Shown piece after piece: positions 1 to 12,760 of a DNA stretch of 64,000 nt. A model generated the notes under the pieces. It saw only the letters and a program-made list of their open reading frames with translations. It was not told the origin of the DNA and did no database searches. Source of the stretch: Nomia melanderi (Eukaryota; Arthropoda; Insecta; Hymenoptera; Halictidae). Both the position numbers and the translations under genes were made by a program. The number at the start of each line of letters is the position of its first letter. Within the stretch, counting starts at the first letter, position 1. The stretch is from positions 62,001 through 126,000 of the forward strand of contig NW_027475176.1 in the NCBI RefSeq assembly GCF_051020985.1, written 5' to 3'.

Positions 1-3000
1 CTCCTACAGACAATGCACTTTGGTTTATTGAGCTATCTGTAATAGCACCCGAGATATCACCAGATATATGCTGGATATTTACATGACCCTGAGTGTCCGG
101 CCCCATGTGTCAGTGGTTTTCTCGGCCCCTGGTGGTCCGAGGTCATTCCCGCTGCGCAGATTCATGTGCCGGGGCCTCCTTCAGACAATGCACTTTGGTT
201 TATTGCGCTATCTGTAATAGCACCCGAGATATCACCAGATACATATTGGATTTTTCCCTGACCCTAAGTGTCCGGCCCCATGTGTCAGTGGTTTTCTCGG
301 CCCCTGGTGGTCCGAGGTCATTCCCGCGGCACAGATTCATGTGCCGGGGTCTCCTACAGACAATGCACTTTCGTTTATTGCGCTATCTCTAATAGCACCC
401 GAGATATCACCAGACATATATTGGATTTTTCCCTGACCCTGAGTGTCCGGCCCCATGAGACTGTGGTTTTCTCGGCCCCTGGTGGTCCGAGGTCGATCCC
501 GCTGCACACATTCATGCGCCAGGGCCTCCTGCAGACAATGCACCTTGATTTATTGCGCTATTTCTAATAGCACCCGAGATATTACCAGATATATATTGGA
601 TTTTTCCCCGACCCTGAGTGTTCGGCCCCATTAGACGGTGGTTATCTCGGCCCCTGGTGGTCCGAGGTCGTTCCCGCTGCTCAGATTCATGCGCCAGGGC
701 CTCCTACAGACAATGCACTTTGGTTTAGTGCGCTATCTGTAATAGAACCCGAGATATCACCAGATATATGCTGGATTTTTACATGACATTGGGTGACGGA
801 TACCGGAAATCTGTACTTTTCTCGGCCCCTGGGGGTCCGATGTCGTTCCTGCTGCACCGATTCATGCGCAAGGGCCTCCTACAGACAATGCACTTTGATT
901 TATTGCGCTATCTCTAATAGCACCCGAGATATCACCTGATATATAATGGATTTTTCCCTGACCCTGACAGTCCGGCCCCATGAGACGGTGGTTTTCTCGG
1001 CCCCTGGTGGTCCGAGGTCGTTCCCGCTGCACAGATTCATGCGCCAGGGCCTCCTGCAGATAATTCACTTTGGTTTATTGCGCTATCTCTAATAGCACCC
1101 AAGATATCACCAGATATATATTGGATTTTCCCCTGACCCTGAGTGTCCGGCCCCATGAGACTGTGGTTTTCTCGGCCCCTGGTGGTCCGAGGTTGTTCCC
1201 GCTGCACTGATTCATGCGCCAGGGCCTCCTACAGACAATGCACTTTGATTTATTGCGCTATCTCTAATAACACCCGAGATATCACCAGATATATATTGGA
1301 TTTCCCCTGACCCTGAGCGTCCGGCCCCATGAGACTGTAGTTTTCTCGGCCCCTTGTGGTCCGAGGTCGTTCCCGCTGCACAGATTCATGCGCCAGGGCC
1401 TCCTACAGGCAATGCACTTTGATTTATTGGGGTATCTGTAATAGCACCCGAGATATCACCAGATATATGCTGGATTTTTACATGACCTTGGGTGACGGAT
1501 TCCGAATATCTGTAATTTTCTCGGCCCCTGGTGGTCCGAGGTCGTTGCCGCGGCACAGATTCATGCGCCAGGGCCTCCTACAGACAATGCACTTTGATTT
1601 ATTGCGCTATCTCTAATAACACCCGAGATATCACCAGATATATATTGGATTCTTCCCTGACCCTTAGTGTCCGGCCCCATGGGACGGTGGTTTTCTCGGC
1701 CCCTGGTGGTCCGAGGTCGTTCCCGCTGCACAAGTGCATGCGCCAGGGCCTCCTGCAGACAAGGCACTTTGGTTTATTGCGCTATCTGTAATAGCACCCG
1801 AGATATCACCAGATATATATTGGATTTTCCCCTGACCCTGACAGTCCGGCCCCATGAGACGGTGATTTTCTCGGCCCCTGGTGGTCCGAGGTCGTTCCCG
1901 CAGCACAGATTCATGCGCCAGGGCCTCCTACAGACAATGCACTCTGATTTATTTCGCTATCTCTAATAGCACCCGAGATATCAACAGATATATATTGGAT
2001 TTTTCCCTGACCCTGACAGTCCGGCCCCATGTGTCGATGGTTTTCTCGATCCCTCGTGGTCCGAGGTCGATCCCGCTGAACAGATTCATGCGCCAGGGCT
2101 TCCTGCAGACAATTCGCTTTTGTTTATTGCTCTATCTGTAATAGCACCCGAGATATCACCATATATATATTGGATTTTCCCCTGACCCTGACAGTCCGGC
2201 CCCATGAGACGGTGATTTTCTCGGCCCCTGGTGGTCCGAGGTCGATCCCACTGCACAGATTCATGCGCCAGGGCCTCCTACAGACAATGCACTTTGATTT
2301 ATTGCGCTATCTGTAATAGCACCCGAGATATCACCAGATATATATTGGATTTTTCCCTGACCCTGAGCGTCCGACTCCATGTTGCGGTGGTTTTCTCGAC
2401 CCCTGGTGGTCCGAGGTCGTTCCCGCTGCACATATTCATGCACCAGGGCCTCCTGCAGATAATTCACTTTGGTTTATTGCGCTATCTCTAATAGCACCCG
2501 AGATATCACCAGATATATATTGTATTTTTCCCTGACCCTGAGTGCCCGGCCCCATGTTGCGGTGGTTTTCTCGACCCCTGGTGGTCCGAGGTCGTTCCCG
2601 CTGCACATATTCATGCACCAGGGCCTCCTGCAGATAATTCACTTTGGTTTATTGCGCAATCTCTAATAGCACCCGAGATATCACCAGATATATATTGGAT
2701 TTTTCCCTGACCCTGACAGTCCGTCCCCATGAGACGGTGATTTTCTCGGACACTGGTGGTCCGAGGTCGTTCCCGTTGCCCAGATTCATGCGCCTTGGCC
2801 TGCTACAGACAATGCACTTTGATTTATTGCGCTATCTCTAATAGCACCCGAGATATCACCATATATATATTGGATTTTTCCCTGACCCTGAGTGTCCGGC
2901 CCCATCAGACTGTGGTTTTCTCGGACCCTGGTGGTCCGAGGTCGATCCCGCTGCACAGATTCATGCACCAGGTCCTCCTACAGACAATGCACTTTGATTT

Positions 3001-3650
3001 ATTGGTCTATCTGTAATAGCACCCGAGATATCACAAGATATATATTGGATTTTTCCCTGACCCTGAGTGTCCGGCCCCATGAGACTGTGGTTTTCTCGGC
3101 CCCTGGTGGTCCGAGGTCGTTCCCGCTGCACAGATTCATGCGCCAGGGCCTCCTACAGACAATGCACTTTGATGTATTGCGCTATCTCTAATAGCACCCG
3201 AGATATCACCAGACATATATTGGATTTTTCCTTGACCCTGACAGTCCGGCCCCATGTGTCGATGGTTTTCTCGATCCCTCGTGGTCCGAGGTCGATCCCG
3301 CTGAACAGATTCATGCGCCAGGGCTTCCTGCAGACAATTCACTTTGGTTTATTGCACTACCTGTAATAGCACCCGAGATATCACCAGATATATATTGGAT
3401 TTTTCCCTGACCCTGACAGTCCGGCCCCATGAGACGGTGATTTTCTCGGCCCCTGGTGGTCCGAGGTCGATCCCGCTGCACAGATTCATGCGCCAGGGCC
3501 TCCTACAGACAATGCACTTTGGTTTATTGCGCTATCTCTAATAGCACCCGAGATATCACCAGATATATATTGGATTTTCCCCTGACCCTGAGTGTCCGGC
3601 TCCATGAGACTGTGGTTTTCTCGGCCATGGTGGTCCGAGGTCGTTCCCGC
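1..3650. repeat. Partial, rearranged copy of HOR A (A0)
   Basis: Positions 1-712 match 18,734-19,445, 23,634-24,345 and the start of the third copy at 28,709. Near 715 the match breaks (TTTAGTGCG replaces TTTATTGCG), and 750-1,290 instead resembles 17,030-17,920 with two monomers missing. After a type II monomer at 1,470, HOR A resumes: 1,781-1,970 follows 24,365-24,555, 2,231-2,640 follows 25,165-25,575, and 2,756 onward follows 25,865. The offset grows from 22,584 to 22,934 to 23,109, so whole monomers are missing in between. From 2,890 it matches 27,926-28,200. This is an older or more eroded relative of the copies at 18.6-31.7 kb. Breakpoints were read by eye. Confidence 0.75.
43..217. 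repeat. First complete monomer (phase reference)
   Basis: This monomer sets the phase used here (TAGCACCCGAG at 43; the next begins at 218). It is itself a hybrid. Its left part has the type II start GCTGGATATTTACATGACC (from 70), then switches to the type I CTGAGTGTCCGGCCCC. The 42 bases before it are the 3' end of the preceding monomer, so the window opens inside the array. The same hybrid monomer recurs at about 18,776, 23,676 and 28,751, which marks the matching position in each copy of HOR A. Confidence 0.85.
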
Positions 3651-6600
3651 TGCCCAGATTCATGCGCCAGGGCACCTAACAGACAATGCATTTTGATTTA
3701 TTGCGCTGTCTGTAATAGCACCCGAGAAAGCTCTATATATATGCTGGATTTTTACATGACTTTGGGTGACGGAAACCGAAAATCTGTAATTTTCTCGGCC
3801 CCTGGTGGCCCGAGGTCGTTCCCGCTGCACAGATTCGTGCCCCAGGGCCCGCTGCAGATAATTCACTTTGGTTTAGTGCGCTGTCTGTAAGAGCACCCGA
3901 GATATCACCAGATATATATTGGATTTTTCCCTGACCCTGAGCGTCCGGCCCCATGAGACTGTGGTTTTCTCGGCCCCTGGTGGTCCGAGGTCGTTTCCGC
4001 TGCACAGATTCATGCGCCAGGGCCTCCTGCAGATAATTCAGTTTGGTTTATTGCGCGATCTGTAATAGCACCCGAGATATCACCAGATATATATTGGATT
4101 TTCCCCCGACCCTGAGTGTCCGGCCCCATGAGACGGTGGTTTTCTCGGCCCCTGGTGGTCCGAGGTCGTTCCCGCAGCGCAGATTCATGCACCAGGGCCT
4201 CCTAAAGACAATGCACTTTGATTTATTGCGCTATCTGTAATAGCACCCGAGATATCACCAGATATATATTGGATTTTCCCCTGACCCTGAGTGCCCGGCC
4301 CCATGAGACTGTGGTTTTCGCGGCCCCTTGTGGTCCGAGGTCGTTCCCGCTGCACCGATTTATGCGCCAGGGCCTCCTGCAGATAATTCACCTTGGTTTA
4401 TTGCGCTATCTCTAATAGCACCCGAGATATCACCAGATATATATTGGATTTTTCCCTGACCCTGAGTGTCCGGCCCCATGAGACGGTGGTTGTCTCGGCC
4501 CCTGGTGGTCCGAGGTCGTTCCCGCTGCACAGATTCATGCGCCAGGGCCTCCTGCAGATAATTCACTTTGGTTCATTGCGCTATCTCCAATAGCACCCGA
4601 GATATCACCAGATATATATTGGATTTTCCCCGACCCTGAGTGTCCGGCCCCATGAGACTGTGGTTTTCTCGGCCCCTGGTGGTGCGAGGTCGTTCCCGCT
4701 GGCCAGATTCATGCGCCAGGGCTTCCTACAGACAAATCACTTTGGTTTATTGCGCTCTCTCTAATAGCACCCGAGATATCACCAGAAGTGTATTGGATTT
4801 TCCCCTGACCCTGAGTGCCCGGCCCAATGAGACGGTGGTTGTCTCGGCCCCTGGTGGGCCGAGGTCGTTCCCGCTGGCCACATTCATGCGCCAGGGCCTC
4901 CTACAGACAAGGCACTTTGATTTATTGCGCTATCTGTAATAGCACCCGAGATATCACCAGATATATATTGGATTTTCCCCTGACCCTGAGTGTCCGGCCC
5001 CATGAGACGGTGGTTGTCTCGGCCCCTGGTGGTCCGATGTCGTTCCCGCTGCCCAGATTCATGCGCTACGGCCTCATACAGACAATGCACTTTGATTTAT
5101 TGCGCTATCTGTAATAGCACCCGAGATAGCACCATATATATACTGGATTTTTGCATGACTTTGGGTGACGGACACCGAAAATCTGTAAGTTTCTCGGCCC
5201 CTGGAGGGCCGAGGTCGTTCCTGCTTCACAGAATCATGCGCCAGGGCCTCCTGCAGACAATGCATTTTGATTTATTGCGCTGCCTGTAATAGCACCCGAG
5301 AAAGCTCCATATATATGCTGGATTTTAACATGACTTTGGGTGACGGAAACCGAAAATCTGTAATTTTCTCGGCCCCTGGTGGCCCGAGGTCGTTCCCGCT
5401 GCACAGATTCATGCGCCAGGGCCTCCTGCAGATAAATCAGTTTGGTTTATTGCGCGATCTGTAATAGCACCCGAGATATAACCAGATATATATTGGATTT
5501 TTCAACCGACCCTGAGAGTCCCGCCCCATGAGACGGTGGTGTTCTCGGACCCTGGTGATCCGAGGTCGTTTCCGCTGCACAGATTCATGCGCCAGGGCCT
5601 CCTTCGGACAATGCACTTTGATTTATTGCGCTATCTGTAATAGCACCCGAGATATAACCAGATATATATTGGATTTTTCACTGACCCTGAGCGTCCGGCC
5701 CCATGAGACAGTGGTTTTCTCGGCCCCTGGTGGTCCGAGGTCGTTTCCGCTGCACAGATTCATGCGCCAGGGCCTCCTGCAGATAATTCAGTTTGGTTTA
5801 TTGCGCGATCTGTAATAGCACCCGAGATATCACCAGATATATATTGGATTTTCCCCTGACCCTGAGTGTCCGGCCCCATGAGACTGGGGTTCTCTCGGCC
5901 CCTGGTGGTCCGAGGTCGTTCCCGCTGCACAGATTCATGCGCCAGGGCCTCCTGCAGACAATGCACTTTGATTTAGCGCGCTATCTGTAATAGAACCCGA
6001 GATATCACCAGATATATGCTGGATTTTTACATGACATTGGGTGACGGATACCGAAAATCTGTACTTTTCTCGGCCCCTGGTGGTCGGAGGTCGTTCCCGC
6101 TGCACAGATTCATGCGCCAGGGCCTCCTGCAGATAATTCAGTTTGGATTATTGCGCGATCTGTAATAGCACCCGAGATATCACCAGATATATATTGGATT
6201 TTCCCCCGACCCTGAGTGTCCGGCCCCATGAGACGGTGGTTGTCTCGGCCCCTGGTGGTCCGAGGTCGTTCCCGCTGCACAGATTCATGCGCCAGGGCCT
6301 CCTACAGACAATGCACTTTGATTTATTGCGCTATCAGTAATAGCACCCGAGATATAACCAGATATATATTGGATTTTTCCCTGACCCTGAGCGTCCGGCC
6401 CCATGAGACTGTGGTTTTCTCGGCCCCTGGTGGTCCGAGGTCGTTCCCGCTGCACAGATTCATGCGCAAGGGCAGCATACAGACAATGCACTTTGATTTA
6501 TTGCGCTATCTGTAATAGCACCCGAGAGATCACCAGATATATATTGGATTTTTCCCTCACCCTTCGTGTCCGGCCCCATGAGACGGTGGTTTTCTCGGCC

Positions 6601-8000
6601 CCTGGTGGTCCGAGGTCGTTCCCGCTGCATAGATTCATGCGCCAGAGCCTCCTGCAGAAAATTCACTTTGGTTTATTGCGCTATCTCTAATAGCACCCAA
6701 GATATCACCAGATATATATTGGATTTTTCCCTGACCTTGAGTATCCGGCCCCATGAGACGGTGGTTTTCTCGGCCCCTGGTGGTCCGTGGTCGTTCCCTC
6801 TGCACAGATTCATGCGCCAGGGCCTCCTGCAGATAATTCACTTTGGTTTATTGCGCTATCTCTCATAGCGTCCGAGATATCACCAGATATATATTGGATT
6901 TTCCCCTGACCCTGAATGTCCGGCCCCATGAGACGGTGGTTTTCTCGGCCCCTGGTGGTCCGAGATCGTTCTAGCTGGCCTGATTCATGCGCCAGAGCCT
7001 CCTACAGACAATGCACTTTCGTTTTTTGCACTATCTGTAATAGCACCCGAGATATCACCAGATATATATTGGATTTTTCCCTGAGCATGAGTGTCCGGCC
7101 CCATGAGACGGTGGTTTTCTCGGCTCCTGGTGGTCCGAGATCGTTCCCGCTCCACAGTTTCATGCGCCAGGGCCACCTGCAGATAATTCACTTTGGTTTA
7201 TTGCGCTATCTCTAATAGCACCCGAGATATCACCAGATATATATTGGATTTTTCCCTGACCCTGAGTGTCCGGCCCCATGAGACGGTGGTTTTCTCGGCC
7301 CCTGGTGGTCCGAGGTCGTTCCCGCTGCACAGATTCATGCGCAAGGGCAGCATACAGACAATGCACTTTGATTTATTGCGCTATCTCTAATAGCAGCCGA
7401 GATATCACCAGATATATATTGGATTTTTCCCTGACCCTGAGTGCCCGGCCCCATGTTTTGGTGGTTTTCTCGTCCCCTGGTGGTCCGAGGTCGATCCTGC
7501 TGCACAGATTCATGCGCCAGGGCCTCCTACAGACAATGCACTTTGGTTTATTGCGCAATCTGTAATAGCGCACGAGATATCACCAGATATATGCCGGATT
7601 TTTACATGACCTTGGGTGACGGATTCCGAATATCTGTAATTTTCTCGGCCCCTGGTGGTCCGAGGTCGTTCCTGCTGCACAGATTCATTCGCCAGTGCCG
7701 CCTACCGACAATGCACTTTGATTTATCGCGCTATCTCTAATAGCACCCGAGATATCACCAGATATATATTGGATTTTCCCCTGACCCTGAGTGTCCGGCC
7801 CCATGAGACGGTGGTTTTCTCGGCGCCTGGTGGTCCGAGGTCGTTCCCGCTCCCCAGATTCATGCGCCAGGGACTCCTACAGACAATGCACTTTGATTTA
7901 TTGCGCTATCTCTAATAGCACCCGAGATACCCTCAGATATATATTGGATTTTTCCCCGACCCTGACAGTCCGGCCCCATGTGTCTGTGGTTTTCTCGGCC
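3650..8000. repeat. Older copy of block D (D0)
   Basis: Two long stretches match the block starting near 33.6 kb. Positions 4,350-5,000 match 33,584-34,234 (offset 29,234), and 5,205-7,040 match 34,264-36,100 (offset 29,059). The 175-bp difference is one extra monomer in D0, the type II-like one at 5,143-5,197. After 7,050 the copies part. Positions 7,420-7,940 match 38,227-38,750 at offset 30,807, so D1 holds about ten more monomers there. D0 contains type II cores at 3,744, 5,143, 5,318, 6,019 and 7,594. A 1-bp contraction (GGCCATGGTGG) near 3,626 recurs near 37,400 and 49,130. Confidence 0.8.
4843..4863. other. Perfect 21-nt inverted repeat (8-bp arms)
   Basis: Arms CTCGGCCC and GGGCCGAG around a 5-base loop. 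The usual monomer has T in place of the third G of the right arm, which leaves one mismatch. The change to GGTGGGCCGAG makes the stem perfect. The same perfect form is at 32,153-32,173, 34,077-34,097 and 45,800-45,820. At 5,193-5,213 the loop is CTGGA with the same arms. Confidence 0.8.
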
Positions 8001-9200
8001 CCTCTTGGTCCGAGGTCGTTGCCGCTGCACAGATTCATGCGACAGGGCCTCCCGCAGACAAGGCACTTTGATTTATCGCGCTATCTCAAATGGCACCCGA
8101 GATATCACCAGATATATAATGGATTTTTCCCTGACCCTGACAGTCCGGCCCCATGAGACTGTGGTTTTCTTGGCCCCTGGTGGCCCGAGGTCGTTCCCGC
8201 TGCACGGACTCGTGCGCCAGGGCTTCCTGCAGACAATGCACTTTGATTTATCGCGCTATCTGTAATAGCACCTGAGATATCCCCAGATATATACTGGATT
8301 TTTCCCTGACCCTGAGTGTCCGGCCCCATGAGACGGTGGTTTTCTCGGCCCCTGGTGGTCAGAGGTCGTTAACGCTGCACAGATTCATGCGCTAGGGCCT
8401 CCTGCAGACAACGCAGTTTGATTTATTGCGCTATCTGTAATAGCACCCGAGATATCACCAGGATATATATTGGATTTTTCCCTGACCCTGAGTGTCGGAC
8501 TCCATGAGACAGTGATTTTCTCGGCCCTTGGTGCTCCGAGGTCGTTCCCGCTGCACAGATTCATGCGCCAGGGCCTCCTGCAGACAATGCACATTGATTT
8601 ATTGGGCTATCTGTAATAGCACCCGAGATATCACCAGATATATATTGGATTTTTCCCTGACCCTGAGTGTCCGGCCTCATGAGAGGGTGGTTTTCTCGGC
8701 CCCTGGTGGTCCGAGGTCGTTCCCGCTGCACAGATTCATGCGCCAGGGCCTCCCGCAGACAAAGCACTTTGGTTTATTGCGCTATCTGTAATAGCACCCG
8801 AGATTTCACCAGATATATGCTGGATTTTTACATGACCTTGGGTGACGGATACCGAATATCTGTAATTTTCTCGGACCCTGGTGGTCCGAGGTCGTTCCTG
8901 CTGCACAGATTCCTTCGCCAGTGGCACCTACAGACAATGCACTTTGATTTATTGCGCTATCTGTAATAGCACCCGAGATATCACCGGATATATATTGGAT
9001 TTTTTCCTGACCCTGACAGTCCGGCCCCATGAGACGGTGGTTTTCTCGGCCGCTGGTGGTCCGAGGTCGTTTCCGCTGCACAGATTCATGCGCCAGGGCC
9101 TCCTGCAGATAATTCACTTTGGTTTATTGCGCTATCTGTAATAGCACCCGACATATCACCAGATATATGCTGGATTTTTACATGACCTTGGGTGACGGAT
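8000..9200. repeat. Satellite segment with no close duplicate seen in the window
   Basis: About seven monomers without an extended near-identical partner that I could find. Unusual words include AAATGGCACCCGAG at 8,087-8,100, a 1-bp insertion in GGATATATATTGG near 8,461, and GTTAACGCTGC near 8,369. Type II cores lie at 8,820-8,874 and 9,170-9,224. Nothing other than satellite is present. Confidence 0.65.
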
Positions 9201-9860
9201 ACCGAAAATCTGTAATTTTCTCGGCCCTTGGTGTTCCGAGGTCGTTCCTGCTGCACACATTCATGCGCCAGGGCCTCCGGCAGACAATGCACTTTGATTT
9301 ATCGCGCTATCTCGAATAGCACCCGAGATATCACCAGATATATACTGGATTTTTGCATGACCTTGGGTGATCGGCCTTATGTGTCGGTGGTTTTCTCGGC
9401 CCCTGGTGTTCCGACGTCGTTCCCGCTGCACAGATTCATGCGCCAGGGCCTCCTGCAGATAATTCACTTTGGATTATTGCGCTATCTGTAGTAGCACCCG
9501 AGAAAGCACCATTTATATGCTGGATTTTTACATGACTTTGGGTGACGGATACCGAAAATCTGTAATTTTCTCGACCCCTGGTGGTCCGATGTCGTTCCCG
9601 CTGCACAGATGCATGCGCCAGGTCCTCCTGCAGATAAGTTACTTTGGTTTATTGCGCTTGCTCTAATAGCACCCGAGATATCACCAGATATATATTGTAT
9701 TTTCCCCTGACCCTGAGTATCCGACCCCATGAGACGGTGGTTTTCTCGGCCCCTGGTGGTCCGAGGACGTTGCCGCTGCACAGACTCATGCGCCAGGGAC
9801 TCCTACAGACAATGCACTTTCATCTATTGCGCTGTCTGTAATAGCACCCGAGATATCACC
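9200..9860. repeat. Segment F, also found at 61.53-62.18 kb and 63.45-64.0 kb
   Basis: Positions 9,228-9,840 match 61,555-62,167 at offset 52,327. Positions 9,170-9,747 match 63,423-64,000 at offset 54,253, running off the end of the window. The segment carries a type I/II hybrid core (9,345-9,399) and a type II core with the GAGAAAGCACC lead-in (9,520-9,574). Differences are few; for example GGTGATCGG here is GGTGTTCGG in the other two copies. Confidence 0.8.
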
Positions 9861-11110
9861 AGATATATATTGGATTTTCCCCTGACCCTGAGTGTCCGGC
9901 CCCATGAGACGGTGGTTTTCTCGGCCCCTGGTGGTCCGAGGTCGTACCCGTTGCACAGATTCATGCGCCAGGTCCTTCTACAGACAATGCACTTTGATTT
10001 ATTGCGCTATCTGTAATAGCACCCGAGATATCATCAGATACATATTGGATTTTCCCCTGACCCTGAGCGTCCGGCCCCATGAGACTGTGGTTTTCTCGGC
10101 CCCTGGTGGTCCGAGGTCGTTCCCGCTGGCCAGATTCATGCGGCAGGCCTCATACAGACAATGCACTTTGGTTTATTGCCCTATCTCTAATAGCACCCGA
10201 GATATCACCTGATATATATTGGATTTTCCCCTGACCCTGAGGGTCCGGCCCCATGGGACTGTGGTTTTCTCGGCTCCTGGTGGTCCGAGGACGTTCCCGC
10301 TGCACAGATTCATGCGCCAGGTCCTTCTACAGACAATGCACTTTGATTTATTGCGCTATCTGTAATAGCACCCGAGATATTACCAGATATATATTGGATT
10401 TTTCCCTGACCCCGAGTGTCCGGCCCCATGAGACCGTGGTTTTCTCGGCCCCTGGTGCTCCGAGGTCGTTCCCGCTGGCCAGATTCATGCGCCAGGCCTC
10501 CGACAGACAATGCACTTTGGTTTATTGCGCTATCTGTAATAGCACCATAGATATCACCAGATATATGCTAGATTTTTACATGACCTTGGGTGACGGATTC
10601 CGAATATCTATAATCTTCTCGGCCCCTGGTGGTCCGCGGTCGTTCCCGCTGCACAGATTCATGCGCCAGGTCCTTCTACAGACAATGCACTTTGATATAT
10701 TGCGCTATCTGTAATAGCACCCGAGATATCACCAGATATATATTGGATTTTTCCCCGACCCTGAGTGTCCGGCCCCATGAGACCGTGGTTTTCTCGGCCC
10801 CTGGTGCTCCGAGGTCGTTCCCGCTGGCCAGATTCATGCGCCAGGCCTCCGACAGACAATGCACTTTGGTTTATTGCGCTATCTGTAATAGCACCATAGA
10901 TATCACCAGATATATGCTGGATTTTTACATGACCTTGGGTGACGGATTCCGAATATCTGTAATCTTCTCGGACCCTGGTGGTCCGAGGTCGTTCCCGCTG
11001 CACAGATTCATGCGCCAGGTCCTTCTACAGACAATGCACTTTGATATATTGCGCTATCTGTAATAGCACCCGAGATATCACCAGATATATATTGGATTTT
11101 TCCCTGACCC
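9860..11110. repeat. Segment G with a 349-bp tandem dimer
   Basis: The word CATGCGCCAGGTCC occurs at 10,311, 10,660 and 11,009, exactly 349 bp apart: two monomers minus one base. The lost base is in GCCAGGCCTCC (normally GCCAGGGCCTCC) near 10,490 and 10,840. Each dimer carries one type II core (10,568 and 10,917) preceded by the rare lead-in CACCATAGATATC. A further single copy of this arrangement is at 60,830-61,120. Positions 9,892-10,020 recur at 11,114-11,240. Confidence 0.75.
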
Positions 11111-12760
11111 TGAGTGTCCGGCCCCATGAGACGGTGGTTTTCTCGGCCCCTGGTGGTCCGAGGTCGTACCCGTTGCACAGATTCATGCGCCAGGTCCTTC
11201 TACAGACAATGCACTTTGATTTATTGTGCTATCTGTAATAGCACCCGAGATATCACCAGATATAAATTGGATTTTCCCCTGACCCTGAGTGTCCGGCCCC
11301 ATGAGACGGTGGTTTTCTCGGCCCCTGGTGGTCCGAGGTCGTTCCCGCTGCACGGATTCATGTGCCAGGGCCTCCTGCAGATAATTCACTTTGATTTATT
11401 GCGCTATCTCTAATAGCACCCGAGATATTACCAGATATATATTTGCTTTTTCCCTGATCCTGAGTGTCCGGCCCCAAGAGACGGTGGTTTTCTCGGCCCC
11501 TGGTGGTCCGAGGTCGTTCCCGCTGCACAGATATATGCGCCATGGCCTCCTGCAGATAATTCACTTTGGTTTATTGCACTATCTCTAATAGCACCCGTGA
11601 TATCACCAGATTCATATTGGATTTTCCCCTGACCCTGAGTGTCCGGCCCCATGAGACTGTGGTTTTCTCGGCCCCTGGTGGTCCGAGGTCGTTCCCGCTG
11701 CACAGATTCATGCGCCAGGGCCTCCTACAGACAATCCACTTTGATTTATTGCGCTATCTGTAATAGCACCCGAGATATCACCAGATATATATTGGATTTA
11801 TCCCTGAACCTGAGTGTCCGGCCCCATGTGACGGTGGTTTTCTCGGCCCCCGGTGGTCCGAGGTCGTTCCCGCTGCACAGATTCATGCGCCAGGGACTCC
11901 TGCAGATAATTCACTTTGGTTTATTGCGCTATCTCTAATAGCACCCGAGATATCACCAGATATATATTGGATATTCCCCTGACCCTGAGGGTCCGGCCCA
12001 ATGAGACGGTGGTTTTCTCGGCCCCTGGTAGTCCGAGGTCGTTCCCGCTGGCCAGATTCATGCGCCAGGGCTTCCAACAGACAATTCACTTTGGTTTATT
12101 GCGCTATCTCTAATAGCACCCGAGATATCACCAGATATATATTGGATTTTTCCCTGACCCTGAGTGTCCGGCCCCATGAGACGGTGGTTTTCTCGGCCCC
12201 TGGACGTCCGTGGTCGCTCCCGCTGCACAGATGCATGCGACAGGGCCTCCTGCAGATAATTCACTTTGATTTATCGCGCTACCTCTAATAGCACCCGAGA
12301 TATCACCAGATAAATATGGGGTTTTCCCCTGACCCTGAGTGTCCGGCCCCATGAGATGGTGGTTATCTCGGCCCCTGGTGGTCCGAGGTCGTTCCCGCTG
12401 CACACATTCATGCGCCAGGGCCTCCTGCAGATAATTCACTTTGGTTTATTTCGCTATCTCTAATAGCACCCGAGATATCACCAGATATATATTGGATTTT
12501 TCCCTGACCCTGATTGTCCGGCCCCATGAGACGGTGGTTTTCTCGGCCCCTGGTGGTCCGAGGTCGTTCCCGCTGCACACATTCATGCGCCAGGGCCTCC
12601 TGCAGATAATTCACCTTGGCTTATTGCGCTATCACTAATAGCACCCGAGATATCACCAGATATAAATTGGATTTTCCCCTGACCCTGAGTGTCCGGCCCC
12701 ATGTGACGGTGGTTTTCTCGGCCCCTGGTGGTCCGAGGTCGTTCCCGCTGCACAGATTCA
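11110..12760. repeat. Segment H, partly repeated at 17.95-18.66 kb
   Basis: Type I monomers, mostly with the CTGCAGATAATTCAC 3' motif. Positions 11,640-12,350 match 17,952-18,662 at a constant offset of 6,312, including GGATTTATCCCTGA near 11,795 and GGATATTCCCC near 11,970. The later duplication at 12.76-17.67 kb therefore sits between two copies of the same flank. Confidence 0.75.
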
